DNA from: Pseudomonas silvicola
GTDB taxonomy: Bacteria; Pseudomonadota; Gammaproteobacteria; Pseudomonadales; Pseudomonadaceae
Length of the DNA: 64,000 nt
Direction of reading: 5' to 3'
Assembly: GCF_026651855.1 (NCBI RefSeq)
Contig: NZ_CP093280.1
Coordinates: forward strand, 3,574,001 to 3,638,000
The notes beneath the pieces are model-generated. The model ran no database searches and was not told the DNA's origin. It saw only the letters and a program-made list of their open reading frames with translations. This document shows, one piece after another, positions 47,660 to 57,205 of the stretch (position 1 is the stretch's first letter; each line of letters starts with the position of its first letter). Both the position numbers and the translations under genes were made by a program.

Positions 47660-48574
47660 ATGGAAATCAGGCAGCTGCGTTATTTCATTGCCGTCGCAGA
47701 AGAGTTGAACTTCAATCGCGCCGCTGAACGATTGCACATTACTCAACCGGCCTTGAGTCGACAGATCCAACAGCTCGAAGAGGCGATTCCGGCAGTGCTC
47801 CTGGAGAGGAATTCCAAGCGGGTGGCGCTTACCGACGCCGGAAAATCGTTCTATGAGCACGGGATCAGGATTCTGGAGCAGTTGCAGCATGCCGCGGATG
47901 AGTCGCGCATGTTGTCAGTGGGGCAGAGGGGGAATTTGAGTGTAGGGATATTCGGTTCTGCGATCCTGGACTTGATCCCCCAAGTCCTGCACCGGTTTTC
48001 TACGATTTATCCCAATGTGAATGTCTCGCTACACCCCATGGACAAGGATGCACAGATCCAGGCATTGCGCGAACGCCGCCTCACCATTGGTTTCAATCGA
48101 TTGGTCCCGGCAGAGCCGGATATCGAACGGGAACTGGTACGAACTGAACCCCTGGTCATCGCCGTTCCGGCCACGCACCTGCTGGCAAAACGAAAGGAGG
48201 TTGAGTTAGGGGATGTGCTTGACGAGCCTCTGATTCTATACCCGAGAGGTGTTCGAGGTAGCTTGATGGTTCAGGTACGCAAGTTGTATTCCGAGTATGG
48301 AGCCGTGCCCGTGGTTGCCCAGGAAGTCACAGACGTGACCACCAGTATCGCGTTGGTGGCCGCCGGAGGAGGGTTGAGCATTGTGCCTAATGCGGCGAAA
48401 AACTTGCGTTTGCCTGGCGTGGTTTATAAACCATTGAAATGTCGGGGAGACTCATCAATCGAATTGATTTGCTTGTATCGCAAAGGTGACAAATCACCCG
48501 TTCTGCAGGCTTTTCTAACGGTCTTGCGGGCGTTTATCGGTAATGCAGGTAGCCAGGTCTTATCTGCAACTTAA
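47660..48574 (+). CDS. LysR-type regulator, copy 2
   Basis: The encoded 304-residue protein is identical to copy 1. Its upstream region is different: it now faces panB copy 1 with only 25 bp between the two start codons, and the dyad operator is broken. Expression is therefore likely to differ from copy 1, either lower for lack of a full promoter or free of autoregulation. Confidence 0.9.
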   Translation: MEIRQLRYFIAVAEELNFNRAAERLHITQPALSRQIQQLEEAIPAVLLERNSKRVALTDAGKSFYEHGIRILEQLQHAADESRMLSVGQRGNLSVGIFGSAILDLIPQVLHRFSTIYPNVNVSLHPMDKDAQIQALRERRLTIGFNRLVPAEPDIERELVRTEPLVIAVPATHLLAKRKEVELGDVLDEPLILYPRGVRGSLMVQVRKLYSEYGAVPVVAQEVTDVTTSIALVAAGGGLSIVPNAAKNLRLPGVVYKPLKCRGDSSIELICLYRKGDKSPVLQAFLTVLRAFIGNAGSQVLSAT

Positions 48575-48744
48575 TATGTTTCAGGCGCATAGCACTCAAC
48601 CGCAGCTGTTAATCCAGGACGAAGTGGCGGTGCATGAGGCGAGAGTTAGCCCCCAGTAGAGGGAGTAGTCTTCGAATTAGGCCAGTATCGGCAGCAACCT
48701 GGTTTGCGGGCGCTCAAGGGCCTCTTTGCTCAAGCCGAGCGCGG

Positions 48745-48945
48745 TCAGTGCTCAAGGCGGGGCGAGCGCCACATCAAATGGAGTATCACCGTTGCCATCA
48801 GCCCAAATGGTGCACCCACGCTCCAGGCAATTTTCTCGGCCAATACCGCTCCAACGCCGCCTCCCACCATGAAGGCAAGACATAGAAACAGTGTGTCGCT
48901 CAGTTTCTGACGAGGTCGAATCAAGAGATCGAGCAATTGCTGCAT
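48745..48945 (-). CDS. Small two-segment membrane protein, copy 2
   Basis: Same 66-residue frame and ribosome site as copy 1 at 46313-46513. Function unknown. Confidence 0.55.
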   Translation of the reverse strand: MQQLLDLLIRPRQKLSDTLFLCLAFMVGGGVGAVLAEKIAWSVGAPFGLMATVILHLMWRSPRLEH

Positions 48946-48973
48946 AGGGAAAGCTCCTTTACTCGGTATTTCA

Positions 48974-49209
48974 TTAATCATTAAACCCAGCAACCTGCGC
49001 TCGACCTTGTTCGTCGATCCGGGTGATGATCCAGTAGCAGGTCAGTCCATCGCCCGTGTACACGGGGCGCTTGAATTGCATGTTCATGGATGTTGCGAAC
49101 CAGTGGATCTGACCGCCGAACTCTGAAGATGGGCAATGCCATCCTCCGAGAAGGTGCGAATGAGGATCAAACTGTCGCCCACTTGACTATCTTCAACGGC
49201 GCGACGCAT
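48974..49209 (-). pseudogene. Decayed MaoC-like hydratase, copy 2
   Basis: Same two-piece remnant as copy 1. It carries T at 48978 where copy 1 has C. The decay predates the duplication because both copies share the same deletion and frame break. Confidence 0.65.
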
Positions 49210-49232
49210 GTCGCGCGTGGTTTGATGTTCCC

Positions 49233-50066
49233 TCAGAAAGTGTGTTCCGGGCCTGGAAACTCCCCCGAGGCGACCTGCGCGGCAAACTCTTGCGCCGCAT
49301 CCCCCAGAACCTTGCGCATATCGGCGAACTGCTTGACGAAGCGCGGCAGTTGACCGCTGCGCAGCCCCGCCATGTCCTGCCATACCAGCACTTGGCCATC
49401 GCAGCCACTGCCCGCGCCTATGCCCACGGTGGGGATGGAAACCGCGTGGGTAATCCGGGCGGCCACGTCGCCTGGCACCATCTCTATCAGCAGGGCGAAG
49501 GCACCTGCCTTCTCAAACGCTCGCGCCACCGCCACCAATCGCTGGGCATCGTCGCCTTTGCCTTGGACGCGGTAGCCACCCAGTTGATGCTCCGCTTGGG
49601 GTGTGAAGCCGATATGGACCATGACCGGGATCCCGGAGGCCACCAGCCTTTCAACCTGGGCCAGCATCTCGAGGCCACCTTCAAGCTTGATGGCATGGGC
49701 CCCTCCTTCCTTCATAAAACGAACTGCTGTATGAAAGCATTGCTCGGGCGAGCCTTGATAAGAGCCAAACGGCAGGTCGGCGATCACCAGTGCGCGTTGC
49801 GTGGCGCGAGAGACAGCGCGTACCAACGGTATCAACTCCTCGACGGTTACTGCTAACGTCGAGTCATGGCCGTAGACATTGTTTCCGGCGGAGTCGCCGA
49901 CCAATAGCACAGGAATGCCGGCCTCCTCAAACACTGCGGCGCTGTACATATCATAGGCTGTCAGCATCGCCCATTTTTCGCCGCGCGTTTTCATTTCCTG
50001 CAGGTGCGGCAGGCGAACCCGCCCGGCACGACGCGTGGGGTAGGGGGCGTTGTGTTGATCAGGCAT
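49233..50066 (-). CDS. panB: PanB-like ketopantoate hydroxymethyltransferase, copy 2 (native 5' end)
   Basis: The 277-residue protein is identical to copy 1. It keeps the original upstream sequence with a strong GAGGAGG ribosome site 4 bases before the ATG at 50066, so this is the copy expected to be translated well. A small hairpin (CCGCTC / GAGCGG, 50094-50111) lies upstream. Confidence 0.87.
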   Translation of the reverse strand: MPDQHNAPYPTRRAGRVRLPHLQEMKTRGEKWAMLTAYDMYSAAVFEEAGIPVLLVGDSAGNNVYGHDSTLAVTVEELIPLVRAVSRATQRALVIADLPFGSYQGSPEQCFHTAVRFMKEGGAHAIKLEGGLEMLAQVERLVASGIPVMVHIGFTPQAEHQLGGYRVQGKGDDAQRLVAVARAFEKAGAFALLIEMVPGDVAARITHAVSIPTVGIGAGSGCDGQVLVWQDMAGLRSGQLPRFVKQFADMRKVLGDAAQEFAAQVASGEFPGPEHTF

Positions 50067-50111
50067 CGTTCCTCCTCAAGATAAAATCAGCACCCGCTCG
50101 CTAATGAGCGG

Positions 50112-50420
50112 CACCGCAATCACGATCATCGTCACGCCGGATGCCCGGCTGGCCAAGATCGCCATGCCTAGGCTCTGTACGAAATGCATCCCAACTCGCC
50201 CATGCTGCGTTGAAAACAGGCTCGGAGTGCTTATTTACAACACGTAAACTCCGCTTCCTCGCCTGTTTTCGCCTTGCCTGGCCTTCGCTGGAATACATTT
50301 CATACAGACCCTAGCAGCAGGATCTGAAGGGAGACCGGCCAGCCGGCGAGTGGATGGGTGAACGGCAGCGGTACGGCTAAGAACAGCAGCAGTACTTGAA
50401 ATCGAGCCCACTGATGTACA
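50112..50420 (-). pseudogene. LysE/RhtB-like exporter remnant interrupted by a MITE
   Basis: The minus strand encodes FQVLLLFLAVPLPFTHPLAG and then WPVSLQILLLG, which resembles the membrane core of LysE-family amino acid exporters. Removing the inserted element with one CTAG copy lets the frame continue as MAILASRASGVTMIVIAV. The N-terminus is absent. It is divergent from an Lrp regulator, a usual partner of LysE exporters. Confidence 0.4.
50172..50310. mobile_element. IS5-like MITE, 139 bp, with CTAG target duplication
   Basis: The element begins GCTCTGTACGAAATG and ends with the near-perfect reverse complement (GGTCTGTATGAAATG on the other strand). It is flanked by CTAG at 50168-50171 and 50311-50314. 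Internal inverted segments (AACAGGC / GCCTGTT) add to the hairpin. There is no coding capacity. Assignment to IS5-type transposition rests on the 4-bp CTAG target and end sequence, from general knowledge. Confidence 0.65.
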
Positions 50421-50629
50421 GCCCGTTCAGGCCTATCGGCGGCAGGCGCGTATTGAGTTGCGCCGCCTCCCAGAAAACCGTCAACACCGAGACATTCACG
50501 ATCAGACTTCCTCTGGTCCTCATGCCCTTTACAGGACTCCGTTTCTGGCATAGAAGAATAAGGAAATAATCAGGGTATTATCTTTCAAATTGAATGCTAA
50601 TACCCAATTTTATTGGAAGAAATTGTCAC

Positions 50630-51088
50630 ATGGATAAAATAGATAAGAATATTCTTGCGCAGCTCCAACGCGATGGCCGCCAATCCCTGACTGAGCTAGC
50701 CGAGCGAGTAGGGCTGAGCCTATCCCCTTGTCACCGTCGCGTGAGGGCACTAGAGGAGTCGGGTGTCATTCAAGGGTATCGAGCGCATTTGTCGGGGCGT
50801 GCACTGGGTCTGAACTTTTCGTCGCTGGTGTTCGTAACGCTTCGCGAGGGGCACCAGCAGGCGGTGGCGGATTTCGAGGCGGCGTTGCCGCGCATCGATG
50901 CCATCGTGCAAGCTCAACGCCTGTTCGGTGATCCTGATTACCTGCTGATGGTGGTGACGGCAGACCTACCGGCATTTCAAAAGCTGTACGACGAAGCGCT
51001 ATCGAGGTTGCCTAATGTGCAGCGTTTGACCTCGACCCTGGTGATGAAGCACGTGATTACGGATCGCCCCTTGCCCTTGTCTACGTGA
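50630..51088 (+). CDS. Lrp/AsnC family regulator
   Basis: This 152-residue regulator has the Lrp N-terminal helix-turn-helix (LDxxDxxIL-like DKIDKNILAQLQRDGRQSLTE, then LSLSPCHRRVRALEESGVI) and the C-terminal RAM/ligand domain. It is divergent from the LysE-like remnant, its probable former target. The ATG at 50630 is preferred over an upstream in-frame start since it gives the exact family N-terminus. Confidence 0.9.
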   Translation: MDKIDKNILAQLQRDGRQSLTELAERVGLSLSPCHRRVRALEESGVIQGYRAHLSGRALGLNFSSLVFVTLREGHQQAVADFEAALPRIDAIVQAQRLFGDPDYLLMVVTADLPAFQKLYDEALSRLPNVQRLTSTLVMKHVITDRPLPLST

Positions 51089-51195
51089 CTTCCGTATTGA
51101 TCTGCAATACGAGACGCACCCCCCCCGAACAAAGCCAGATCCGGCGCTCTGCGTCCTGCCGTTGAACCCCCTCAGTCTTGACGGTCGCCGAGGTT

Positions 51196-51240
51196 ACAGT
51201 TCTGCGACAAACCGCTACGTCGTGGGCAGTTTTTTGACAA
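51196..51240 (+). promoter_or_regulatory. Two direct 15-bp boxes upstream of the RND operon
   Basis: ACAGTTCTGCGACAA (51196-51210) and GCAGTTTTTTGACAA (51226-51240) start exactly 30 bp apart, about three helical turns. A weaker third match is at 51257-51270. TATATT at 51292-51297 is a possible -10. The first box recurs almost unchanged before the DUF2790 gene (60831-60845), suggesting both are targets of the two-component regulator at 60000-60719. The remainder of this 358-bp gap (51089-51446) has no gene. Confidence 0.55.
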
Positions 51241-51446
51241 AGGACTGACAAGACGCGTCAGTTTCGACAGGAATCCATGTGTCATGGATTCTATATTGGT
51301 CGCGGTCCGGACACCCCCACCCACGCGGCGATCGCCCATATCGTCACCGTAACCCGTTGCCCCTCTGCGGCACGCGGCAGTGCGGCACGCCAGTAGTAGG
51401 TCTGCGATAACCGCATGATCGATCCTATTTAACACGGAGCCTTGTT

Positions 51447-52568
51447 GTGCAATTTTCCAAAGCGCACCGCATTCCTTGCTTGATTGTTTTCTCGACGTTG
51501 CTCGCCGCCTGCCATCAGGAGCAGCCTGCGGCCAGCACCGCCCCAATTGAAGTTGGTGTGTACACCATCACTGCGGCCCCGTTGACCCTGACCACCGATT
51601 TGCCGGGTCGGACTTCGGCCTTCCGCGTCGCTGAAGTACGCCCCCAAGTGAGTGGCATTCTCGAGCATCGACTCTTCACCGAAGGTGCGGAGGTCAAGCA
51701 GGGGCAACAACTGTATCAGATCGATCCACGTACTTATGTCGCCCAGCAAGCCCGTGCGGAGGCCAACCTGCGCAGCGCCCGAAACCTTGCCGAGCGCTAC
51801 GAGCGGCTGTTGAAGACCCGTGCGGTCAGCCAGCAGCAGTATGATGACGCACTTGCGGCCTGGAAACAGGCTGAGGCCGATAAGCAAGTCGCCGACATCA
51901 ATGTGCAATACACCGAGGTGATGTCTCCGATTTCCGGGCGCATCGGCCGTTCGGCGGTCACCGAAGGCGCGTTGGTGACCAATGGCCAAAGCAACGCTAT
52001 GGCAACGGTTAACCAACTCGACCCGATCTACGTTGACGTGACGCAACCCATCACCAGGATCCTGGCGCTGAAGCGCGCACTCGGTTCTGGCGCGCTCAAG
52101 TCCGCAGGTGCTGATCAGGCAGAGGTCAGCCTCACCCTTGATGACGGTAGCGCCTACCCACTGACGGGGACGCTGAAATTCTCCGAAGTGAGCGTGGACG
52201 AAGGGACAGGTTCCGTAACCCTGCGGGCTGTGTTCCCTAATCCGGACCGAGCGTTGTTACCCGGCATGTTTGTACACGCCCAGTTGAAGGAGGGCGTTCG
52301 TGAGGGCGCCATGCTGGTGCCCGAGCAGGCGATCGTTCGCGATAGCCGCGGCATGGCCACTGCCTGGGTGGTCACCGCCGATAATCACGTCGAGCACCGC
52401 GACCTGGCGGTGGTTCGCACCATGGGCAATGCCTGGCTGGTAGACAGCGGCGTGAAACCCGGCGAGCAAGTGATCACCGAAGGTCTGCAGCACCTCGATG
52501 CTACCAGCGTAGTGCACGCCACGCCGGCGCAAAACGTCGATCTCGATGCGCTGACCGCGTCACGATAA
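51447..52568 (+). CDS. RND efflux periplasmic adaptor (membrane fusion protein)
   Basis: This 373-residue lipoprotein links the inner-membrane pump to the outer-membrane channel. The GTG start has a GGAG site 8 bases upstream. A lipobox (LLAAC, Cys at about 22) follows a short signal. The barrel-sandwich/lipoyl segments ([30 protein letters not shown]) and the helical hairpin (about 95-165) match the MexA/AcrA/TtgA family. First gene of a three-gene operon. Confidence 0.93.
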   Translation: MQFSKAHRIPCLIVFSTLLAACHQEQPAASTAPIEVGVYTITAAPLTLTTDLPGRTSAFRVAEVRPQVSGILEHRLFTEGAEVKQGQQLYQIDPRTYVAQQARAEANLRSARNLAERYERLLKTRAVSQQQYDDALAAWKQAEADKQVADINVQYTEVMSPISGRIGRSAVTEGALVTNGQSNAMATVNQLDPIYVDVTQPITRILALKRALGSGALKSAGADQAEVSLTLDDGSAYPLTGTLKFSEVSVDEGTGSVTLRAVFPNPDRALLPGMFVHAQLKEGVREGAMLVPEQAIVRDSRGMATAWVVTADNHVEHRDLAVVRTMGNAWLVDSGVKPGEQVITEGLQHLDATSVVHATPAQNVDLDALTASR

Positions 52569-52581
52569 AGGTACTTTCCCC

Positions 52582-55500
52582 ATGTCTCGTTTCTTCATTG
52601 ACCGGCCGATTTTCGCCTGGGTCATTGCGCTGGTAATCATGCTGGGTGGTGGGTTAGCGATTCGCTCGCTGGCGGTCAACCAATACCCGAATATTGCCGC
52701 GCCTGCTATCCAGATCAGCGTAACGTACCCAGGTGCCTCGGCGCAGACCGTCCAGGACACCGTGGTGCAGGTGATCGAGCAGCAACTCAATGGCCTCGAT
52801 GGCCTGCGCTATATCACCTCCAACTCCAACTCCGATGGCAGCCTGCAGATCATTGTGACGTTCGATCAAGGCACCAACCCGGATATCGCCCAGGTTCAGG
52901 TTCAGAACAAGCTCCAGCTTGCCGAGCCCATGCTTCCCGAAGAGGTGCAGCGCCAAGGCATCCGAGTGGTCAAATACCAGATCAACTTCATGTTGGTGAT
53001 GGCACTGGTGTCCAAGGACGGCCACCTTTCAAATTTTGACCTGGGCAACCTGATCGTCTCCCAATTCCAGGACCCCTTGGCGCGCACCAAGGGCGTGGGC
53101 GATTACCTGATCATGGGCGCTCAGAATGCCATGCGCATCTGGCTGGATCCGGCCAAGCTCAACAGCTATCAGCTTGTGCCCGAAGATGTTGTCGACGCCG
53201 TATCAGCGCAGAACGTGCAGGTGTCATCCGGCTCCATTGGCGGCTTGCCAACCCGTGGCGGTGTGCAGCTCAACGCTACGGTCATCGGCAAGACGCGTAT
53301 GCGTACCGTCGATGAATTCAAGGAAATCCTGGTCAAGGTCCAGCCTGATGGCTCGCAGATTCGTTTGAAGGATCTGGGTGAGGTCACCCTGGGCAGTGAG
53401 AACTACTCGATCAGTGGCGAATACAACGGTAAGCCCGCCGCCGGTATCGCGCTGCGTCTGGCCACGGGTGCCAACCTGCTCGATTCGATTTCCCGAGTAC
53501 GGGCCACGGTCGATAAGCTCAAGCCCTACCTGCCCGAAGGGGTGGAAGTAGTGTTCCCGTATGACACCTCACCGGTGGTCAACGCCTCGATTCACGCGGT
53601 CATCCATACCCTGTTCGAAGCCATCGCGCTTGTGTTCGTTGTCATGTTGCTGTTCCTGCAGAACATCCGGGCCACGCTGATTCCGTCGCTGGCGGTACCG
53701 GTGGTACTGCTGGGTACGTTTGGGGTGCTGTTCGCCTGCGGTTTTACCATCAACGTGATGACCATGTTCGCCATGGTGTTGGCAATCGGCTTGTTGGTGG
53801 ACGACGCCATCGTGGTAGTGGAAAACGTAGAGCGGCTGATGGTGGAGGAACACCTCTCGCCCAAGGAGGCTACCTACAAGTCCATGGAGCAGATATCTGG
53901 CGCCCTCGTCGGTATTGGCCTGGTGATCAGTGCCGTGTTTTTGCCGATGGCTTTCTTCGGCGGGTCGGCGGGTATTATCTATCGCCAGTTCGCTATCACC
54001 ATCATTTCCTCGATGGCGCTGTCGGTGCTGATTGCACTGGTGTTCACCCCGGCGCTCTGCGCCACGCTGCTCAAGCCGCATGCCTCCGGCAGCGGTCCCA
54101 AGAAGGGGTTTTTCGGCTGGTTCAATCGCACCTTTGAGAGCAATGCTGCCCGCTACGAACGTGGGGTCGGCCGATTGCTGCGAGCGCCCAGACGCACCTT
54201 TGCGATCTACGTGTTGCTGTTGGTGGGTGTGGCGCTGCTGTTTCGTGAACTGCCATCTTCCTTCCTGCCCGACGAGGACCAGGGCGTGATGATGGTTCAG
54301 GTGCAGACCCCTCCTAACAGCAGCGCGGAACGCACGCAGGTGGTCATGGACCAGGTGCGCGACTACGTGCTGGCGCATGAGCAAGGTGCGGTAAGTTCGG
54401 CCTTCGAGGTCAACGGCTTCAACTTCGCGGGCCGTGGTCAAAGCTCTGGTCTGGTGTTCATTGGCTTCAAACCCTTCGATGAACGCACCACGCCCGACCA
54501 AAGCGTGGCCTCGGTGGCTGCACGCATTGGCCAGTTTGCGGTGGGTATCAAGGACGCTAACGTAGTCCCGATTGTGCCACCGGCCATTCAGGAAATGGGT
54601 AACGCCATCGGCTTCGACTTGTTCCTGCAGGACAATGCCGGCCTTGGTCATGCTGGGCTGATGAAGGCCCGTGACCAGTTTCTGGCACTGGCAGCCAAGG
54701 AGCCGATGCTACGCCTGACTCGCCCCAACGGGCTGAATGATGAAGGTCAGTATCAAGTCACCATTGATGACGAAAAAGCCCGCGCGTTGCAGGTATCCAT
54801 TACTTCTATCAACGACACCATGTCCGTGGCGTGGGGGTCGTCGTACGTGAATGATTTCATTGATAAGGGGCGGGTCAAGAAGGTCTATGTACAGGGTCAG
54901 AAGGACTCCCGTCTGGCACCCGAGGACTTTGACAAGTGGTACGTACGTAACGATGCTGGGCAAATGGTACCGTTCTCGGCCTTCGCCAGCGGCAAGTGGA
55001 TCTACGGTTCGCCGAAACTTGAGCGCTATGGTGGTATCCCTTCGGTGGAACTGCTAGGCCAGCCGGCTGACGGTTACAGTACCGGTGATGCGATGGCTGC
55101 GGTCGAGCGTCTGGCTGCGCAGCTCCCCAATGGTGTAGGGCTGTCCTGGACGGGGCTGTCGTACGAGGAGCGTGCCGCAGGTTCTCAGGCACCCATGCTG
55201 TATGGGTTATCGCTGTTGATCGTGTTCTTGTGCCTGGCGGCGCTGTACGAGAGTTGGTCGGTACCGGTATCGGTCATGTTGGTCGTGCCATTGGGCGTGC
55301 TGGGTGCACTGGCGGCGACCTTGGGTCGCGGGCTATCCAATGACGTGTTCTTCCAGGTGGGCATGTTGACCACGATGGGTTTGGCGGCCAAGAACGCGAT
55401 TCTTATCGTGGAGTTTGCCAAGGACCTGCACGAGAAGCATGGTCGTCCGTTGAGGGAGGCAGCCCTGGAAGCAGCGCGCCTGCGCTTGCGTCCAATCATC

Positions 55501-55728
55501 ATGACGTCCATCGCTTTCGTGATGGGTACCTTGCCCTTGGCCCGCGCGCACGGCCCTGGCAGTGGCAGTCAGCACTCGATCGGCACTGGCGTGGTCGGCG
55601 GTACGCTGGCGGCGACTTTCCTGGCGATTTTCTTTGTCCCCCTGTTCTACGTGAGCGTTATGAAACTGTTCACCTCCCGACGTTCGGCCAAGGCCGAGCA
55701 CGCACAAGGAGCAAGCCATGAGGCATAA
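52582..55728 (+). CDS. RND efflux pump inner-membrane transporter (HAE1 family)
   Basis: This 1,048-residue proton-driven drug/solvent pump of the MexB/AcrB/TtgB type has 12 membrane segments. The proton-relay Asp pair lies in [15 protein letters not shown] and the relay Lys in [15 protein letters not shown]. Start [17 protein letters not shown] is the family N-terminus. It follows the adaptor by 13 bp, and its last codons overlap the native ATG of the channel gene. Likely substrates are aromatic compounds or catechols, inferred from context only. Confidence 0.95.
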   Translation: MSRFFIDRPIFAWVIALVIMLGGGLAIRSLAVNQYPNIAAPAIQISVTYPGASAQTVQDTVVQVIEQQLNGLDGLRYITSNSNSDGSLQIIVTFDQGTNPDIAQVQVQNKLQLAEPMLPEEVQRQGIRVVKYQINFMLVMALVSKDGHLSNFDLGNLIVSQFQDPLARTKGVGDYLIMGAQNAMRIWLDPAKLNSYQLVPEDVVDAVSAQNVQVSSGSIGGLPTRGGVQLNATVIGKTRMRTVDEFKEILVKVQPDGSQIRLKDLGEVTLGSENYSISGEYNGKPAAGIALRLATGANLLDSISRVRATVDKLKPYLPEGVEVVFPYDTSPVVNASIHAVIHTLFEAIALVFVVMLLFLQNIRATLIPSLAVPVVLLGTFGVLFACGFTINVMTMFAMVLAIGLLVDDAIVVVENVERLMVEEHLSPKEATYKSMEQISGALVGIGLVISAVFLPMAFFGGSAGIIYRQFAITIISSMALSVLIALVFTPALCATLLKPHASGSGPKKGFFGWFNRTFESNAARYERGVGRLLRAPRRTFAIYVLLLVGVALLFRELPSSFLPDEDQGVMMVQVQTPPNSSAERTQVVMDQVRDYVLAHEQGAVSSAFEVNGFNFAGRGQSSGLVFIGFKPFDERTTPDQSVASVAARIGQFAVGIKDANVVPIVPPAIQEMGNAIGFDLFLQDNAGLGHAGLMKARDQFLALAAKEPMLRLTRPNGLNDEGQYQVTIDDEKARALQVSITSINDTMSVAWGSSYVNDFIDKGRVKKVYVQGQKDSRLAPEDFDKWYVRNDAGQMVPFSAFASGKWIYGSPKLERYGGIPSVELLGQPADGYSTGDAMAAVERLAAQLPNGVGLSWTGLSYEERAAGSQAPMLYGLSLLIVFLCLAALYESWSVPVSVMLVVPLGVLGALAATLGRGLSNDVFFQVGMLTTMGLAAKNAILIVEFAKDLHEKHGRPLREAALEAARLRLRPIIMTSIAFVMGTLPLARAHGPGSGSQHSIGTGVVGGTLAATFLAIFFVPLFYVSVMKLFTSRRSAKAEHAQGASHEA

Positions 55729-57158
55729 GCCGCTGTTGCTCGCTGTTGCTCGCTGTGGCTGCTTGCCTTGCAGGCTGCAGCTTTATCCCGACCTATCATC
55801 GCCCGGATATGCCCGTCCCCGGTGCCTACCCCCAGGGTGCCGCGTACGCGGCCCCGCAAGGGGGCGATGCGGCTCCGATCGACTGGCAGCGCTTCTTCAA
55901 GGACCCGGCCTTGCACCGCCTGATCGACCTGTCGTTGGCCAACAATCGCGACCTGCGCAAGGCTGCGCTGAACGTCGCCGCGTACCGGGCGCAGTTCCAG
56001 ATCCAGCGTTCGGCACTGTCGCCGGAAATCGGCCTTGACGGCGAAGGGGGGCGCTCGCGTACCCCCGCCGACCTGTCCGACACGGGCAAACATTTGACCA
56101 CCGGTGACAACGGCGTCTCGGTGGGCCTGACCAGCTATGAGCTGGACGTGTGGGGGCGGATCCGCAGCCTGTCGAAAGAGGCGCAGGAAACCTACCTGGC
56201 CAGTGAGGAGACCCGTCGCAGCGTGCGCATTGGCCTGGTGGCCGATGTAGCAGTTGCCTACCTGACCTGGCAAACCGATCAGCATCTGCTGGAGGTCACC
56301 CGTTCGACCCTGGATAATTATGGGCATAACCTGTCGCTGATCCAGGCCAGCAGCGATGCCGGTACCGCGTCGGACCTTGATGTCCGCCAGGCACGCACCT
56401 TGGTGGACAGCGCCCGTGGGCAAGTCCAGGCCTATACGCGCCAAGTCGCGCAGGACATCAACGCCTTGCGATTGCTGGTGGGCACTGATCTGCCGATGGG
56501 CATGCCGGTCATCTCGCTCGAAGCCCCGGTATTGGCCCAAGTGCCAGCAGGTCTGCCTGCCAACCTGTTGCTGCAACGCCCGGATATTCGAGCCGCTGAG
56601 CATCAACTGTTGGCGGCCAACGCTGATATCGGCGCGGCCCGGGCAGCTTTTTTCCCCGCCATCACGCTGACCGCCAGCGCTGGTACGGCAAGCAGCCAGC
56701 TCAGTGGGCTGTTCGATCCTGGCTCGGAGAGCTGGTCCTTTGTACCGCAGATTCGCCTGCCCATCTTCACCGGTGGCAGGCTATCCGCCAGCCTGGACTA
56801 CGCCAAAATCCAGAAAGACATCCATGTTGCCGATTATGAGCAAACTGTCCAGACCGCATTCCGGGAAGTCTCCGATGGCTTGGCAGCGATGGGCACCTGG
56901 GAGGAGGAACTCAAGAGCCAGCAGGACTTGGTACGTGCCTCGGGCGAGTATGCGCAAATGGCCCAACAGCGTTATGACGAGGGGGTGGACAGCTATCTGA
57001 CGTTGCTCGATGCCCAACGGCAGTTGCTGTCGGCTCGTCAGCAACTGTTGACTGACCGCCTTGCCGAACTGACCGCACAAGTCCAACTCTACAAGGCTTT
57101 GGGCGGGGGCTGGACTGAGGTTGATCAGGCTCCAGCCGTCGCGCACAACTCTCCTTAG
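55718..57158 (+). pseudogene. Outer-membrane efflux channel (OprM/TolC type), frame-shifted near the start
   Basis: The native ATG at 55718 has AAGGAG 6 bases upstream and overlaps the pump gene. A 10-bp unit CGCTGTTGCT occurs twice in tandem (55731-55750); with one copy the protein reads [17 protein letters not shown], an ideal lipoprotein signal, and continues for 476 residues. With two copies the frame shifts and ends at 56038. The downstream frame stays open from a TTG at 55746 (470 codons) and keeps the lipobox LAGC, but lacks the charged N-region. The body shows two OEP repeats with TSYELDVWGRI and ANLLLQRPDIRAAE. Output may be off or low. Confidence 0.85.
55731..55750 (+). repeat. 10-bp tandem duplication in the channel gene
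   Basis: CGCTGTTGCT is present twice in a row, followed by a third imperfect unit CGCTGTGGCT (55751-55760). The unit length is not a multiple of three, so gain or loss switches the reading frame of the lipoprotein signal. Confidence 0.9.
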
Positions 57159-57205
57159 ACATCACCGGTTCCGGGCAGCGCAGTATGATGCCGCGTTGCG
57201 CCGGA

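Larger units (their letters stand above)
47625..50056. repeat. Tandem duplication unit 2 (2,432 bp)
   Basis: This is the second direct copy of the block at 45193-47624. It carries the native 5' end of panB on its right side. The left arm of the LysR operator is missing at its left edge (TGTGTT in place of GATGCC). Confidence 0.95.

Noticed and set aside
50101-50298. 65-codon minus-strand frame
   Set aside because: It lies almost wholly inside the 139-bp MITE and reads through it by chance.
55718-56038. 106-codon protein from the native channel-gene ATG
   Set aside because: It is the out-of-frame product caused by the 10-bp duplication, not a real protein family.
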